From Actinomadura sp. KC06 (lineage in GTDB: Bacteria > Actinomycetota > Actinomycetes > Streptosporangiales > Streptosporangiaceae), in assembly GCF_004348735.1 (NCBI RefSeq), contig NZ_SMKT01000094.1, positions 1 to 36,276 on the forward strand: DNA of 36,276 nt, in the 5' to 3' direction. Of the stretch, positions 15,156-23,111 are shown in pieces; position 1 is the stretch's first letter, and each line of letters opens with the position of its first letter. The position numbers and the translations under genes were made by a program. Below the pieces are notes generated by a model, which worked only from the letters and a program-made list of their open reading frames with translations, was not told the origin of the DNA and did not search any database.

Positions 15156-16517
15156 ATGAAGCTGGCCATTCTCGGCGGCGGCGGGTTCCGGGTGCCGTAC
15201 GTGTACGAGGCGCTGCTGCGCGACCGCGGCTCCCCCCGGATCGACGAGGTCTGGCTGCACGACACCGACCCGGCGCGCCTGAAGGTCATGACCGCGGTCC
15301 TCGCCGCGCTCGGGGACGGCGCCGCCGGCGCGCCGGAGGTGTTCACCGCCACCGGCCTGGACCGCGCGCTGGACGGCGCCGACTTCGTCTTCTCCGCGAT
15401 CCGCGTCGGCGGCACCGCCGGACGGGTCTGCGACGAGCGGGTCGCGCTCGGCCTGGACGTCCTCGGGCAGGAGACCACCGGCCCCGGCGGGATCGCCTAC
15501 GGCCTGCGCACCGTCCCGGTCATGACGCGCATCGCCCGCCGGGTGCGGGAGCTCGCGCCGGACGCCTACGTCATCAACTTCACCAACCCCGCCGGCATGA
15601 TCACCGAGGCGATGCAGGCGGTGCTCGGCGACCGGGTGCTCGGCGTCTGCGACACCCCGTCCGGGCTCGGAACCCGCGTCGCCGCCGCGCTCGGCCTCGA
15701 CCCGTCCCGCCTCCGGCTCGACTACGTCGGCCTGAACCACCTCGGCTGGACGCGCCGCGTCCTGCACGACGGCGCCGACGTGCTGCCCGCCGTCCTCGCC
15801 GACGACGGCCTGCTCGGCTCCCTGGAGGAGGGGGTGGTGTTCGGCCGCGAGTGGCTCCGCGACCTCGGGACGATCCCCAACGAGTACCTGTACTACTTCT
15901 ACTTCAACCGGGAGGCGGTCCGCGCCACCCTCGACGCCCCGCAGACCCGCGGCGAGTTCCTCGCAGCGCAGCAGGCCGCGTTCTACGAGCGCGCCGCGGC
16001 CGCGTCCGGCGGCGCGGCCGTGGAGCTGTGGCGCGAGACCGTCGCGGCCCGCAGCGCCAGCTACATGGCCGAGATGAAGGGCTCCGCCACCGGCGCCGAA
16101 CAGGCCGGGCACTCCGGCGTCGACCCGGTCGACGAGGGCTACGCCGGCGTCGCGGTGAGGGTGATGGCCGCGATCGCCCGCGACGAGCCCGCCACCATGA
16201 TCCTCAACGTCCGGAACGGGGCGACGGTGGCCGCGCTGCCGCCGGACGCGGTGGTCGAGATGCCGGTGCGGGTGGACGCGGCCGGCGTCCACCCGCTGCC
16301 CCTCGACCAGCCCGACCTGCACCAGGCGGGCCTGATGCAGCAGGTCAAGGCCGTCGAGCGCCTGACGATCCGCGCCGCGCTGACCGGTTCGCGCCCCGAC
16401 GCCGCCAAGGCGTTCGCGCTGCACCCGCTGGTCGACTCGGTCTCGGTCGGACGGCGGCTCCTGGACGGCTACATCGCCCGCATCCCGGAGGTCGCCGCCG
16501 TGTTCGCCCCCGGGTGA
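15156..16517 (+). CDS. GH4 family glycoside hydrolase (6-phospho-beta-glucosidase-like), orphan copy
   Basis: A 453-residue enzyme of glycoside hydrolase family 4, which cleaves by an NAD+- and Mn2+-dependent redox route. Visible are the N-terminal GGGGFRVPYVYEAL dinucleotide motif, GQETTGPGG, INFTNPAGMITEA, the metal cysteine (C165 in GVCDTPSG) and histidine (H195 in GLNHLGW). The cysteine is followed by Asp where many members have Asn. No transporter or kinase lies beside it, unlike the second GH4 at 31839. The substrate cannot be named; the family includes 6-phospho-glucosidases, alpha-galactosidases and alpha-glucuronidases. Its end lies 4 bp from the end of the convergent DUF3068 gene. 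Confidence 0.92.
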   Translation: MKLAILGGGGFRVPYVYEALLRDRGSPRIDEVWLHDTDPARLKVMTAVLAALGDGAAGAPEVFTATGLDRALDGADFVFSAIRVGGTAGRVCDERVALGLDVLGQETTGPGGIAYGLRTVPVMTRIARRVRELAPDAYVINFTNPAGMITEAMQAVLGDRVLGVCDTPSGLGTRVAAALGLDPSRLRLDYVGLNHLGWTRRVLHDGADVLPAVLADDGLLGSLEEGVVFGREWLRDLGTIPNEYLYYFYFNREAVRATLDAPQTRGEFLAAQQAAFYERAAAASGGAAVELWRETVAARSASYMAEMKGSATGAEQAGHSGVDPVDEGYAGVAVRVMAAIARDEPATMILNVRNGATVAALPPDAVVEMPVRVDAAGVHPLPLDQPDLHQAGLMQQVKAVERLTIRAALTGSRPDAAKAFALHPLVDSVSVGRRLLDGYIARIPEVAAVFAPG

Positions 16518-16521
16518 CCCG

Positions 16522-17499
16522 CTACCGGCTCGCGGGGGCGGGGGAGCCGCCGGTCGCGCCGCGGTGCCGGGGGAGGCGGCCGGAGCCGGTCGCCAGGGCC
16601 AGGCCCGCCGCCAGGGCGAACAGACCGACGCCGAGGAAGGTCAGCGGCACGATGGTCTCCAGCAGCCGGATCTTGGCGGCGCCGTCGTCGGACTTCGCGA
16701 GCAGCGCCTTCCGCGACTCGGGCGTCATCTTCAGGTCCAGGTCGGCGACGACGAGGCTGCCCGCGCCGCCCTGCTGGGGCCGCAGCGTCGACACCACGTG
16801 CCGCTGCTGGTCGATGGGCGCGCCGGTCCGCGGGTCGATCCAGTACGTGGACTCGGACCGCTGGTAGCGGTCCACCGGCACGGCCGCGCCGCCCTTGGGG
16901 AGGCCGAGCAGCTCGGGCGGCACGGCGGGGAGACTGCTGGGGATCTTGGTGTCCGGGACGCGCTGGACGAACCGGTAGGTGCGGACGCCGTCGCGCCGCT
17001 CCTCCCCGGCGAAGACCATCGGCCACGCGCGCCGGGTGCCGGTGTCGAAGAGCTCCAGGCCCTTCTTCTCCGGCTCCACCGGCCAGAACAGCCCGATTCC
17101 GGACTGCCGGACGCTCTTGTCGCCCTCCACCGCCGCGCCGCAGCAGTTCTGGAGCCGCCCCGTCCGGCGGTCGAAGGCGAGCCGCTGCTTCTGGAGCTCG
17201 ATCGTGACGCCGTTCGCCGTGTCCTGGACGACCGTGGTGGAGTCCCACACGGCGAACCCGTCCTCGCGGGCGTTCACATCGGCCCGGATCGTGTTGGTCG
17301 CCACGACCGTCGCGCCGGTCCGCGGCGTCAGCTTCCCGGCGTCGAAGTAGGCGGCGCCGTCGGCCTGCAGCCGCGTGACCTGGTACAAGTCCGTCGGCGC
17401 GCCGATCAGCGTCGGCGCGACGTAATAGCGCGCGAGGACGAACCCGGCCAGCATGAACGCGCCGATGCCGATGAGGGTGAAACCGATGGCCCTTCGCAA
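16522..17499 (-). CDS. DUF3068 (PorA-family) membrane-anchored protein
   Basis: About 325 residues with one membrane helix near each end (IGFTLIGIGAFMLAGFVLA at the N-terminus and VPLTFLGVGLFALAAGLALA at the C-terminus) and a large extracellular domain between. This is the DUF3068 layout, annotated as 'porin PorA family' in actinobacteria though a pore function is not shown for most members. I chose TTG 17499 because GGGAGG lies 5 bases upstream; GTG 17544 in the same frame would add 15 residues but has a poorer site. The motif ESTYWIDPRTGAPIDQQRHV resembles a beta-rich core. It is convergent with the GH4 gene. Confidence 0.85.
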   Translation of the reverse strand: MRRAIGFTLIGIGAFMLAGFVLARYYVAPTLIGAPTDLYQVTRLQADGAAYFDAGKLTPRTGATVVATNTIRADVNAREDGFAVWDSTTVVQDTANGVTIELQKQRLAFDRRTGRLQNCCGAAVEGDKSVRQSGIGLFWPVEPEKKGLELFDTGTRRAWPMVFAGEERRDGVRTYRFVQRVPDTKIPSSLPAVPPELLGLPKGGAAVPVDRYQRSESTYWIDPRTGAPIDQQRHVVSTLRPQQGGAGSLVVADLDLKMTPESRKALLAKSDDGAAKIRLLETIVPLTFLGVGLFALAAGLALATGSGRLPRHRGATGGSPAPASR

Positions 17500-17628
17500 T
17501 GCGGCCTCCCAGGAACGCGGCGAAAGTAAAACGGGTGCGCGCACAATCCCACAAAGGTTGCGTACCTGGCCAGAGGGGGACGAAAAGCATTTCTCATCGC
17601 GGGTGCGGCGGGTGTGAGCGGCCGTTTA

Positions 17629-17647
17629 CGCGGAGGTGATATCCGCG
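17629..17647. promoter_or_regulatory. Dyad upstream of nirB
   Basis: CGCGGA-GGTGATA-TCCGCG is a 6-bp-arm inverted repeat 39-57 bp before nirB. It contains GGAGGTGAT, a near-perfect Shine-Dalgarno sequence, with no ATG, GTG or TTG at usable spacing in the nirB frame. It may be an operator or a transcript hairpin. Confidence 0.3.
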
Positions 17648-17672
17648 ACGTCCGAGCGAAATGGGCGCCGCT

Positions 17673-17678
17673 CAGAAT
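17673..17678 (+). promoter_or_regulatory. -10 element of a probable leaderless nirB promoter
   Basis: CAGAAT (consensus TANNNT with one change) ends 7 bases before ATG 17686. This supports that ATG over the upstream GTG 17614. Confidence 0.35.
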
Positions 17679-17685
17679 CGGCCGC

Positions 17686-20193
17686 ATGGGAGCCGACAGC
17701 GAACTGGACAGGCGGCTCGTGGTGGCCGGGCACGGCCCGTCCGCGCACCGCCTCGTGGAGGCCCTGCGCGAGCGCGACACCGCCCGGACCTGGACGATCA
17801 CCGTCATCGGCGAGGAGCCCCGCCCGGCCTACGACCGGGTGGCGCTGACGGCGCACCTGGACGGCGCCGACCTCGTCTACCCCGCGCACGGCGGCGGGGT
17901 CGCCGTCGTCACCGGCGAGCGCGTCACCGCCGTCGACCGCGCCGCCCGGACGGTCACCACCTCGGCGGGACGCGTCGCCGGCTACGACGCGCTCGTCCTG
18001 GCCACGGGATCGGCGCCGTTCGTCCCGCCGGTCGAGGGCCGCGACCTGCCGGGCGTGTTCGCCTACCGGACCATCGACGACCTGGACGCCCTCCGCGAAT
18101 ACGCGGAAGGCCGGGCCACCGCGGCCGTCATCGGCGGCGGGCTCCTCGGGCTGGAGGCCGCCCGCGCGCTGCAGGGCCTCGGGCTGCGCGGCGCCGTCGT
18201 GGAGGTCGCGCCGTGGCTGATGCCGCGCCAGCTCGACGAGGGCGGCGGGGCGATGCTGCGCCGCCACATCGAGGGACTCGGCCTGGCCGTCCACGCGGGC
18301 GTCCCGGTCCGGGCGCTGGAGGCGGGGGAGGACGGCGCGGTCCGGCGGGTCGTGCTCGCCGGCGGCGCGGCGATCGACGCCGAGGTCGTCGTGTTCTCCG
18401 CCGGGATCCGCCCGCGCGACGAGCTGGCCCGCGCCTGCGGCCTGCCGGTGGGGGAGCGGGGCGGGATCGTCGTGGACGCGTCCTGCCGCACCGACGACCC
18501 GGCGATCTGGGCGATCGGCGAATGCGTCGAGGTCGGCGGCACGGTGTACGGGCTGGCCGGGCCGTGCCTGGCGATGGCGGAGGTCGTCGCCGACCGGCTG
18601 CTGTCGGACGCGAGCACCGCCGTGTTCGACGGCGCCGACACGTCCGCGAAACTGAAGCTGATGGGCGTGGACGTCGCCGCCTTCGGCGACCCGTCCGCCG
18701 GGCCCGAGCGGGGCGCGCTCAGCGTCACCTACACCGACCCCGTCGCCGGCGTCTACAAGAGGCTCGTCGTCAGCGACGACGCCCGGACGCTCCTCGGCGG
18801 CGTCCTCGTCGGCGACGCCGAGCCCTACGGGACGCTCCGCGCCCACGTCGGGGGCGGCCTGCCCGACGCCCCCGAGCGCATGCTCTTCGGCGGCGCCGAA
18901 CCGGCAGGCGGCGGCGAACTCCCCGGCGCGGCGGTCGTCTGCTCCTGCAACAACGTCACCGCCGACCGCATCCGCCGCGCGGTCTCCGAGCACTCCCTCA
19001 CCGACGTCCCGGCCGTGAAGGACCGCACACGCGCCGGGACGAGCTGCGGAAGCTGCGTCCCGCTGCTGAAACGGATCCTGGACGCCGAGCTCACCGCCGC
19101 CGGGATCGAGGTCGGCACGGCCCTCTGCGAGCACTTCGCCCACAGCCGCGCCGAACTGTTCGACATCGTCCGGGTCCGGCGGATCACGAGCTTCACCCGG
19201 CTCATCGAGGAGCACGGGACGGGCCGCGGCTGCGACATCTGCAAGCCCGCCGTCGCGTCCATCCTGGCGAGCCTCGGGAACGGGCACGTCCTGGAGGGCG
19301 AGCAGGCCGCGCTGCAGGACACCAACGACCATTTCCTGGCGAACCTGCAGAGGAACGGCACCTACTCGGTGGTGCCGCGCGTCCCCGGCGGCGAGATCAC
19401 CCCGGCCGGGCTCATCGCGATCGGCGAGGTCGCCCGCGACTTCGGCCTCTACACCAAGATCACCGGCGGGCAGCGGATCGACCTGTTCGGCGCCCGCGTC
19501 GAGCAGCTCCCCGAGATCTGGCGGCGGCTGACGGCCGCCGGGTTCGAGTCCGGGCACGCCTACGGCAAGGCGCTGCGGACGGTGAAGTCGTGCGTCGGGT
19601 CCGCGTGGTGCCGCTACGGCGTCCAGGACTCGACGGCGATGGCGATCCGCCTCGAACTGCGGTACCGGGGGCTGCGCGCCCCGCACAAGCTGAAGTCCGC
19701 CGTGTCCGGCTGCGCCCGCGAATGCGCCGAGGCGCAGAGCAAGGACTTCGGCGTGATCGCCACCGAGAACGGCTGGAACCTCTACCTCGCCGGGAACGGC
19801 GGGATGCGGCCGCGGCACGCCGACCTGTTCGCCACCGACCTCGCCGACGACGAGCTGATCACCCTGATCGACCGGTTCCTGATGTACTACATCCGCACCG
19901 CCGACCGGCTGCAGCGCACGGCGACCTGGCTGGAGACGCTCGACGGCGGGCTCGACCACCTCCGCGAGGTCATCGTCGACGACCGCCTCGGCATCTGCGC
20001 CGACCTCGACGCCGCCATGGCCCGGCACGTCGCCGCCTACTCCGACGAATGGCGCGACACCCTGGACGACCCCGACCGGCTCGCCCGCTTCGTCTCGTTC
20101 GTCAACGCCCCGCACACCCCCGACCCGAGCATCTCCTTCGGCGTCGAACGCGACCAGATCAGGCCCCTTCTCCCGCTGGAGGTGAAGCGGTGA
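17686..20193 (+). CDS. nirB: Nitrite reductase (NADH) large subunit NirB
   Basis: An 835-residue cytoplasmic assimilatory nitrite reductase that makes ammonium from nitrite with NAD(P)H electrons. Order: FAD/NAD-binding pyridine nucleotide-disulphide oxidoreductase (RLVVAGHGPSAHRLVEAL onward, second Rossmann motif AAVIGGGLLGLEAARALQGL), a BFD-type [2Fe-2S] domain with C419, C421, C454 and C457 (CSCNN, SCGSC), then the nitrite/sulphite reductase half-domains with the sirohaem-4Fe4S ligands C636, C642, C676 and C680 (SCVGSAWC, GCAREC). The frame stays open upstream to GTG 17614, but the family usually starts near MGADSELDRR. The second flavoprotein starts inside its stop. No nirD small subunit follows. 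Confidence 0.96.
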   Translation: MGADSELDRRLVVAGHGPSAHRLVEALRERDTARTWTITVIGEEPRPAYDRVALTAHLDGADLVYPAHGGGVAVVTGERVTAVDRAARTVTTSAGRVAGYDALVLATGSAPFVPPVEGRDLPGVFAYRTIDDLDALREYAEGRATAAVIGGGLLGLEAARALQGLGLRGAVVEVAPWLMPRQLDEGGGAMLRRHIEGLGLAVHAGVPVRALEAGEDGAVRRVVLAGGAAIDAEVVVFSAGIRPRDELARACGLPVGERGGIVVDASCRTDDPAIWAIGECVEVGGTVYGLAGPCLAMAEVVADRLLSDASTAVFDGADTSAKLKLMGVDVAAFGDPSAGPERGALSVTYTDPVAGVYKRLVVSDDARTLLGGVLVGDAEPYGTLRAHVGGGLPDAPERMLFGGAEPAGGGELPGAAVVCSCNNVTADRIRRAVSEHSLTDVPAVKDRTRAGTSCGSCVPLLKRILDAELTAAGIEVGTALCEHFAHSRAELFDIVRVRRITSFTRLIEEHGTGRGCDICKPAVASILASLGNGHVLEGEQAALQDTNDHFLANLQRNGTYSVVPRVPGGEITPAGLIAIGEVARDFGLYTKITGGQRIDLFGARVEQLPEIWRRLTAAGFESGHAYGKALRTVKSCVGSAWCRYGVQDSTAMAIRLELRYRGLRAPHKLKSAVSGCARECAEAQSKDFGVIATENGWNLYLAGNGGMRPRHADLFATDLADDELITLIDRFLMYYIRTADRLQRTATWLETLDGGLDHLREVIVDDRLGICADLDAAMARHVAAYSDEWRDTLDDPDRLARFVSFVNAPHTPDPSISFGVERDQIRPLLPLEVKR

Positions 20194-21662
20194 GCCCCGA
20201 AGGGACGGCGGGCGTGGTCGTCGTCGGCAACGGCATGGCCGGGTCCCGCCTCGTCGGCGAGCTGCGGGCCCGCGACGCAGCGACGCCCGTCACCGTGTTC
20301 GGCGCGGAGCCGCAGCGCCCCTACAACCGGGTGCTGCTGTCGAACGTCCTCGCCGGGCTGACGCGGCCCGAGCACATCGGCCTGGTCGACGCCGCCTGGT
20401 ACGCCTCGCACGGCGTGGACGCCAGGCTCGGCGTCGAGGTCACGCGCGTCGACCGCGCCGCCAGGACCGTCCACGCGTCCGACGGGACCGCCACCCCGTA
20501 TGGGACGCTCGTCCTCGCGACGGGCAGCACCGCGTTCGTCCCGCCCCTGCCCGGCCTGCGCGACGGGCTCCCCGACGGCGCGCTGGTGTTCCGCACCCTG
20601 GACGACTGCCGCCGCATCTGCGACCTGGCCGAGTCGGCGCGCCGCGCGCTCGTCGTCGGCGGCGGGCTGCTCGGCATCGAGGCCGCGCGCGGGCTGGCGG
20701 GCCGCGGCCTGGACGTGACCGTCCTGCACCTGGCCGGGCACCTCATGGAGCGCCAGCTCGACCCCGCCGCCGGGAAGGTCCTGGCGCGGACGCTGGCGTC
20801 CCTCGGCATCGGCACCCGCCTCCGGGCCGCCGTCACCGGGCTGCGCGTGTCGGACGGCGCCGTCACCGGCGTCGAGCTGGCCCTGCCCGGCGGCGGGACG
20901 GAGACCGCCGCCGCCGACCTCGTCGTCCTGGCGTGCGGCGTCCGGCCCGAGACGGCGCTCGCCCGGGACGCGGGCCTCGCCGTCGGCCGCGGCGTCATCG
21001 TCGACGACGAGCTGCGCTCGGTCACCGACCCGTCCGTCCGCGCCATCGGCGAGTGCTCCGAGCACCGCGACGAGGTGTACGGGCTGGTCGCGCCCGCCTG
21101 GGAGCAGGCGGACGTGCTCGCCGGGCTGCTCGCCGGCACCGACCCCGCCGCCCGCTTCACCGGTGCCCGGCAGATCACCCGGCTCAAGGCCGCCGGCATC
21201 GAGCTGGCGTCGATGGGCGAGACGCACTTCGGCGACGACGACGCGGGCGTCGAGGTCGTCCGCTTCACCGACGCGGCGCGCGGCACCTACAAGAAGGCGG
21301 TCATCCGGGACGGGCGGCTGATCGGCGCGATCCTGCTCGGCGAGACCGCCGCGGCCGGGACCCTCACCCAGCTCTACGACCGCGCCGCCCCGCTCCCCGC
21401 CGAGCGCCACGGCCTCCTCTTCCCGGGCCTCGACACGCCCGCCCGGGCGGAGGCGCCGCTGCGGATGCCGGACGCGGCGACCGTCTGCCACTGCAACGAC
21501 GTCAGCAAGGGCCGGATCCGCGCCTGCTGGGAGCGCGGCGCCCGCACCGCCGGGGACGTCGCCCGCGAGACCAGGGCGGGCACCGGCTGCGGAACGTGCC
21601 GCGACGCCGTCGAGGGCATCGTCGCCTGGCTGGCCGGGCAGGAGCCCGCCGGAGTCGCCTGA
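20190..21662 (+). CDS. FAD/NAD-dependent oxidoreductase with BFD domain (NirB2/NasB-like)
   Basis: A 490-residue flavoprotein that resembles the first half of NirB: VVVVGNGMAGSRLVGELRA, a second Rossmann motif VVGGGLLGIEAARGLAG, NirB-like C-terminal segment (ITRLKAAGIELASMGE, YKKAVIRDGRLIGAILLGE) and a terminal [2Fe-2S] BFD domain (CHCNDVSKGRI, CGTC). Such proteins pass electrons from NAD(P)H to nitrate or nitrite reductase (compare Bacillus NasB and the nirB2 genes of Streptomyces). GTG 20190 overlaps the nirB stop by 4 bp, with GGAGG upstream. No nitrate reductase gene is in the window, so its partner could be NirB itself or a NasA elsewhere. Confidence 0.9.
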   Translation: MSPEGTAGVVVVGNGMAGSRLVGELRARDAATPVTVFGAEPQRPYNRVLLSNVLAGLTRPEHIGLVDAAWYASHGVDARLGVEVTRVDRAARTVHASDGTATPYGTLVLATGSTAFVPPLPGLRDGLPDGALVFRTLDDCRRICDLAESARRALVVGGGLLGIEAARGLAGRGLDVTVLHLAGHLMERQLDPAAGKVLARTLASLGIGTRLRAAVTGLRVSDGAVTGVELALPGGGTETAAADLVVLACGVRPETALARDAGLAVGRGVIVDDELRSVTDPSVRAIGECSEHRDEVYGLVAPAWEQADVLAGLLAGTDPAARFTGARQITRLKAAGIELASMGETHFGDDDAGVEVVRFTDAARGTYKKAVIRDGRLIGAILLGETAAAGTLTQLYDRAAPLPAERHGLLFPGLDTPARAEAPLRMPDAATVCHCNDVSKGRIRACWERGARTAGDVARETRAGTGCGTCRDAVEGIVAWLAGQEPAGVA

Positions 21663-21708
21663 CCGGCGGCGGGTAGGCTCCGCCCCATATCCCAGGAAGG
21701 ACGGCTCC

Positions 21709-22002
21709 ATGACCGACGCGGGACCCTTCACCGACGACGTCGTCGGGCAGATCATGCGCCACATGAACGAGGACCACGCGGCCGACTGCCTCACGATCTG
21801 CCGGGCGCTCGCCGGCCGGCCCGGCGCGACCGCGGCCCGGATGACCGGCATGGACGCCGACGGGATCGACTTCGCGGTCATGGACGGCGGCGCCGAGCAT
21901 CCCGTCCGGATCCCGTTCAGCGAGCGGCTCACCGAACGCCCGCAGGTGCGGCGGGAGGTCGTCCGCATGACCGAGGAGGCCCGCGCCGCGCTCAGCGGCT
22001 GA
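21709..22002 (+). CDS. DUF2470 domain protein
   Basis: A 97-residue protein that is essentially one DUF2470 domain: DVVGQIMRHMNEDHAADCL at the N-terminus with the conserved MNxDH motif, then MDADGIDFAVMDGGA and VRIPFSERLTERPQVRREVV. In other bacteria this domain is fused to pyridoxamine-phosphate-oxidase-fold proteins such as HugZ-type haem oxygenases; here it stands alone, 129 bp before a canonical haem oxygenase. AGGAAGGA precedes the ATG. It may assist haem breakdown or bind haem, which is inference. Confidence 0.88.
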   Translation: MTDAGPFTDDVVGQIMRHMNEDHAADCLTICRALAGRPGATAARMTGMDADGIDFAVMDGGAEHPVRIPFSERLTERPQVRREVVRMTEEARAALSG

Positions 22003-22029
22003 CCTGCGGCTGGACGTTGCCGACGCCAT

Positions 22030-22047
22030 GTCGGTAAAGTAACCGAC
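22030..22047. promoter_or_regulatory. Dyad in the DUF2470-haem oxygenase gap
   Basis: GTCGGT-AAAGTA-ACCGAC, a perfect 6-bp-arm inverted repeat with an AT-rich centre. It could be a weak terminator, or an operator on a promoter whose -10 is TAAAGT at 22035. Confidence 0.25.
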
Positions 22048-22088
22048 GTCACGTAGGAAACTTCGCCGCCGCACCTTCCCAAACAGAT

Positions 22089-22107
22089 TTAGGTAAGGCT
22101 AGCCTAA
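22089..22107. promoter_or_regulatory. DtxR/IdeR iron box upstream of the haem oxygenase gene
   Basis: TTAGGTAAGGCTAGCCTAA differs at 2 of 19 positions from the DtxR/IdeR consensus, in which both halves read TTAGG...CCTAA. It lies 25 bp before the haem oxygenase start. Iron-loaded IdeR/DmdR would shut the gene off, so it should be expressed in low iron. Confidence 0.9.
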
Positions 22108-22131
22108 GTCGCGGGAACCGAGGAGGCCGGG

Positions 22132-22794
22132 ATGGACAGCACGGGCACGGACGGCGCGTTCTCCGCGCGGCTGAGGGCCGCGACGTGGAGCGACCACGGG
22201 GACAACGAGACGTCCGCCTACATGAGCGCGCTCGTCGAGGGCCGCCTCGCCCGCGACGAGTACGCGGTCCTGGTTGCGCAGCTCCACCCCGTCTACGACC
22301 TCCTCGAAGAGGCCGCCGACCGGATGGCGTCCGACCCGGTCGCCGCCCCGTTCGACCTTCCCGGCCTGCGCCGCCGCGACGCGCTGGAGGCAGACCTGGC
22401 CTACTTCTACGGCCCGCGCTGGCGCGCCCGGATCGAGCCCGGCGAGGCCACGGAACGGTACTGCGACCGGCTCCGCGAGGTGTGCTTCGACTGGCCGGCC
22501 GGGTTCGTCGCCCACCACTACACCCGCTATCTGGGCGACCTGTCCGGCGGGCAGTACATCGGCAGGCAGGTCCGCAAGACCCTCGACCTGACGGCCGGCG
22601 ACGACGGCGTCCGCTTCTACCGCTTCCCCGGCAAGCCCAAGGCGTACAAGGACCGCTACCGCGACCTCCTGGACGCAGCGCCCTGGGACGCCGCCGAGCA
22701 GGACCGCGTCATCGGCGAGGTCAAGACCGCCTACCGCCTCAACGCCGACGTCACCGAGGATCTCGGCCGGATCATCCGCCCCAGCGCCGCCTGA
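22132..22794 (+). CDS. Biliverdin-producing haem oxygenase (HmuO type)
   Basis: A 220-residue cytosolic enzyme that opens haem to biliverdin, CO and Fe2+ so that iron can be used. The N-terminal LRAATWSDHGDNETSAYMSAL holds the proximal haem ligand (H22), and HYTRYLGDLSGGQYIGRQV is the distal glycine-rich helix that covers the haem. Length and layout match corynebacterial HmuO. The gene has its own iron box and GAGGAGG ribosome-binding site. No haem uptake genes are adjacent in the window, so the haem may come from a distant transporter or from turnover. Confidence 0.95.
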   Translation: MDSTGTDGAFSARLRAATWSDHGDNETSAYMSALVEGRLARDEYAVLVAQLHPVYDLLEEAADRMASDPVAAPFDLPGLRRRDALEADLAYFYGPRWRARIEPGEATERYCDRLREVCFDWPAGFVAHHYTRYLGDLSGGQYIGRQVRKTLDLTAGDDGVRFYRFPGKPKAYKDRYRDLLDAAPWDAAEQDRVIGEVKTAYRLNADVTEDLGRIIRPSAA

Positions 22795-22838
22795 CCGCGT
22801 CCCGGCGCCGGACGACCCTTCGGTAGGAGATTCGGCCG

Positions 22839-22890
22839 TCCGGAAAGGCCGCGCGGTTTGCGGAGCGGGTTCGCGGACATCCGGAAAGGC
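22839..22890 (+). repeat. Direct repeat pair before the 61-residue protein
   Basis: TCCGGAAAGGC occurs at 22839-22849 and again at 22880-22890, 41 bp apart (four helical turns). The pair is flanked by CGGTAGG (22821-22827) and its inverse CCTACCG (22897-22903). They are probably sites for a regulator of the small gene just downstream. Confidence 0.4.
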
Positions 22891-22912
22891 AGCCGACCTA
22901 CCGGAGGCCGAC

Positions 22913-23098
22913 ATGCTCGCGATCGTCGCCGCGATCGTCTTCGCGCTCGCCCTGCTCTTCGACCTGGCGGACGTCACCTCGGACGCCATCAACAACGGCA
23001 CGCTCACCGTCCTCGGTCTGCTGCTGATCGCGCTGCACTTCGCCGGCGTCGGGACGAGCACGAACTGGCGCCCGCGCCGCCGCGCCCGCCGCCGCTGA
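22913..23098 (+). CDS. Small membrane protein, unknown function
   Basis: A 61-residue protein with two hydrophobic segments (AIVAAIVFALALLFDLA, then TLTVLGLLLIALHFAGV) and a very basic C-terminus (RPRRRARRR). GGAGG lies 6 bases before ATG 22913 and the third codon positions are GC-rich, so it looks real. It ends 13 bp from the convergent ribonuclease gene. Not recognised beyond a small-membrane-protein layout. Confidence 0.65.
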   Translation: MLAIVAAIVFALALLFDLADVTSDAINNGTLTVLGLLLIALHFAGVGTSTNWRPRRRARRR

Positions 23099-23111
23099 CC
23101 CTCCCGGGGCG

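Noticed and set aside
16520..16560. Imperfect GC-rich hairpin at the GH4-DUF3068 junction
   Set aside because: It falls inside the 3' end of the DUF3068 coding sequence and has several mismatches.
17661..20189. Long open frame fused in front of the second flavoprotein
   Set aside because: It is the off-frame shadow of nirB. The real gene starts at GTG 20190, with a GGAGG site and a clear N-terminal Rossmann motif.
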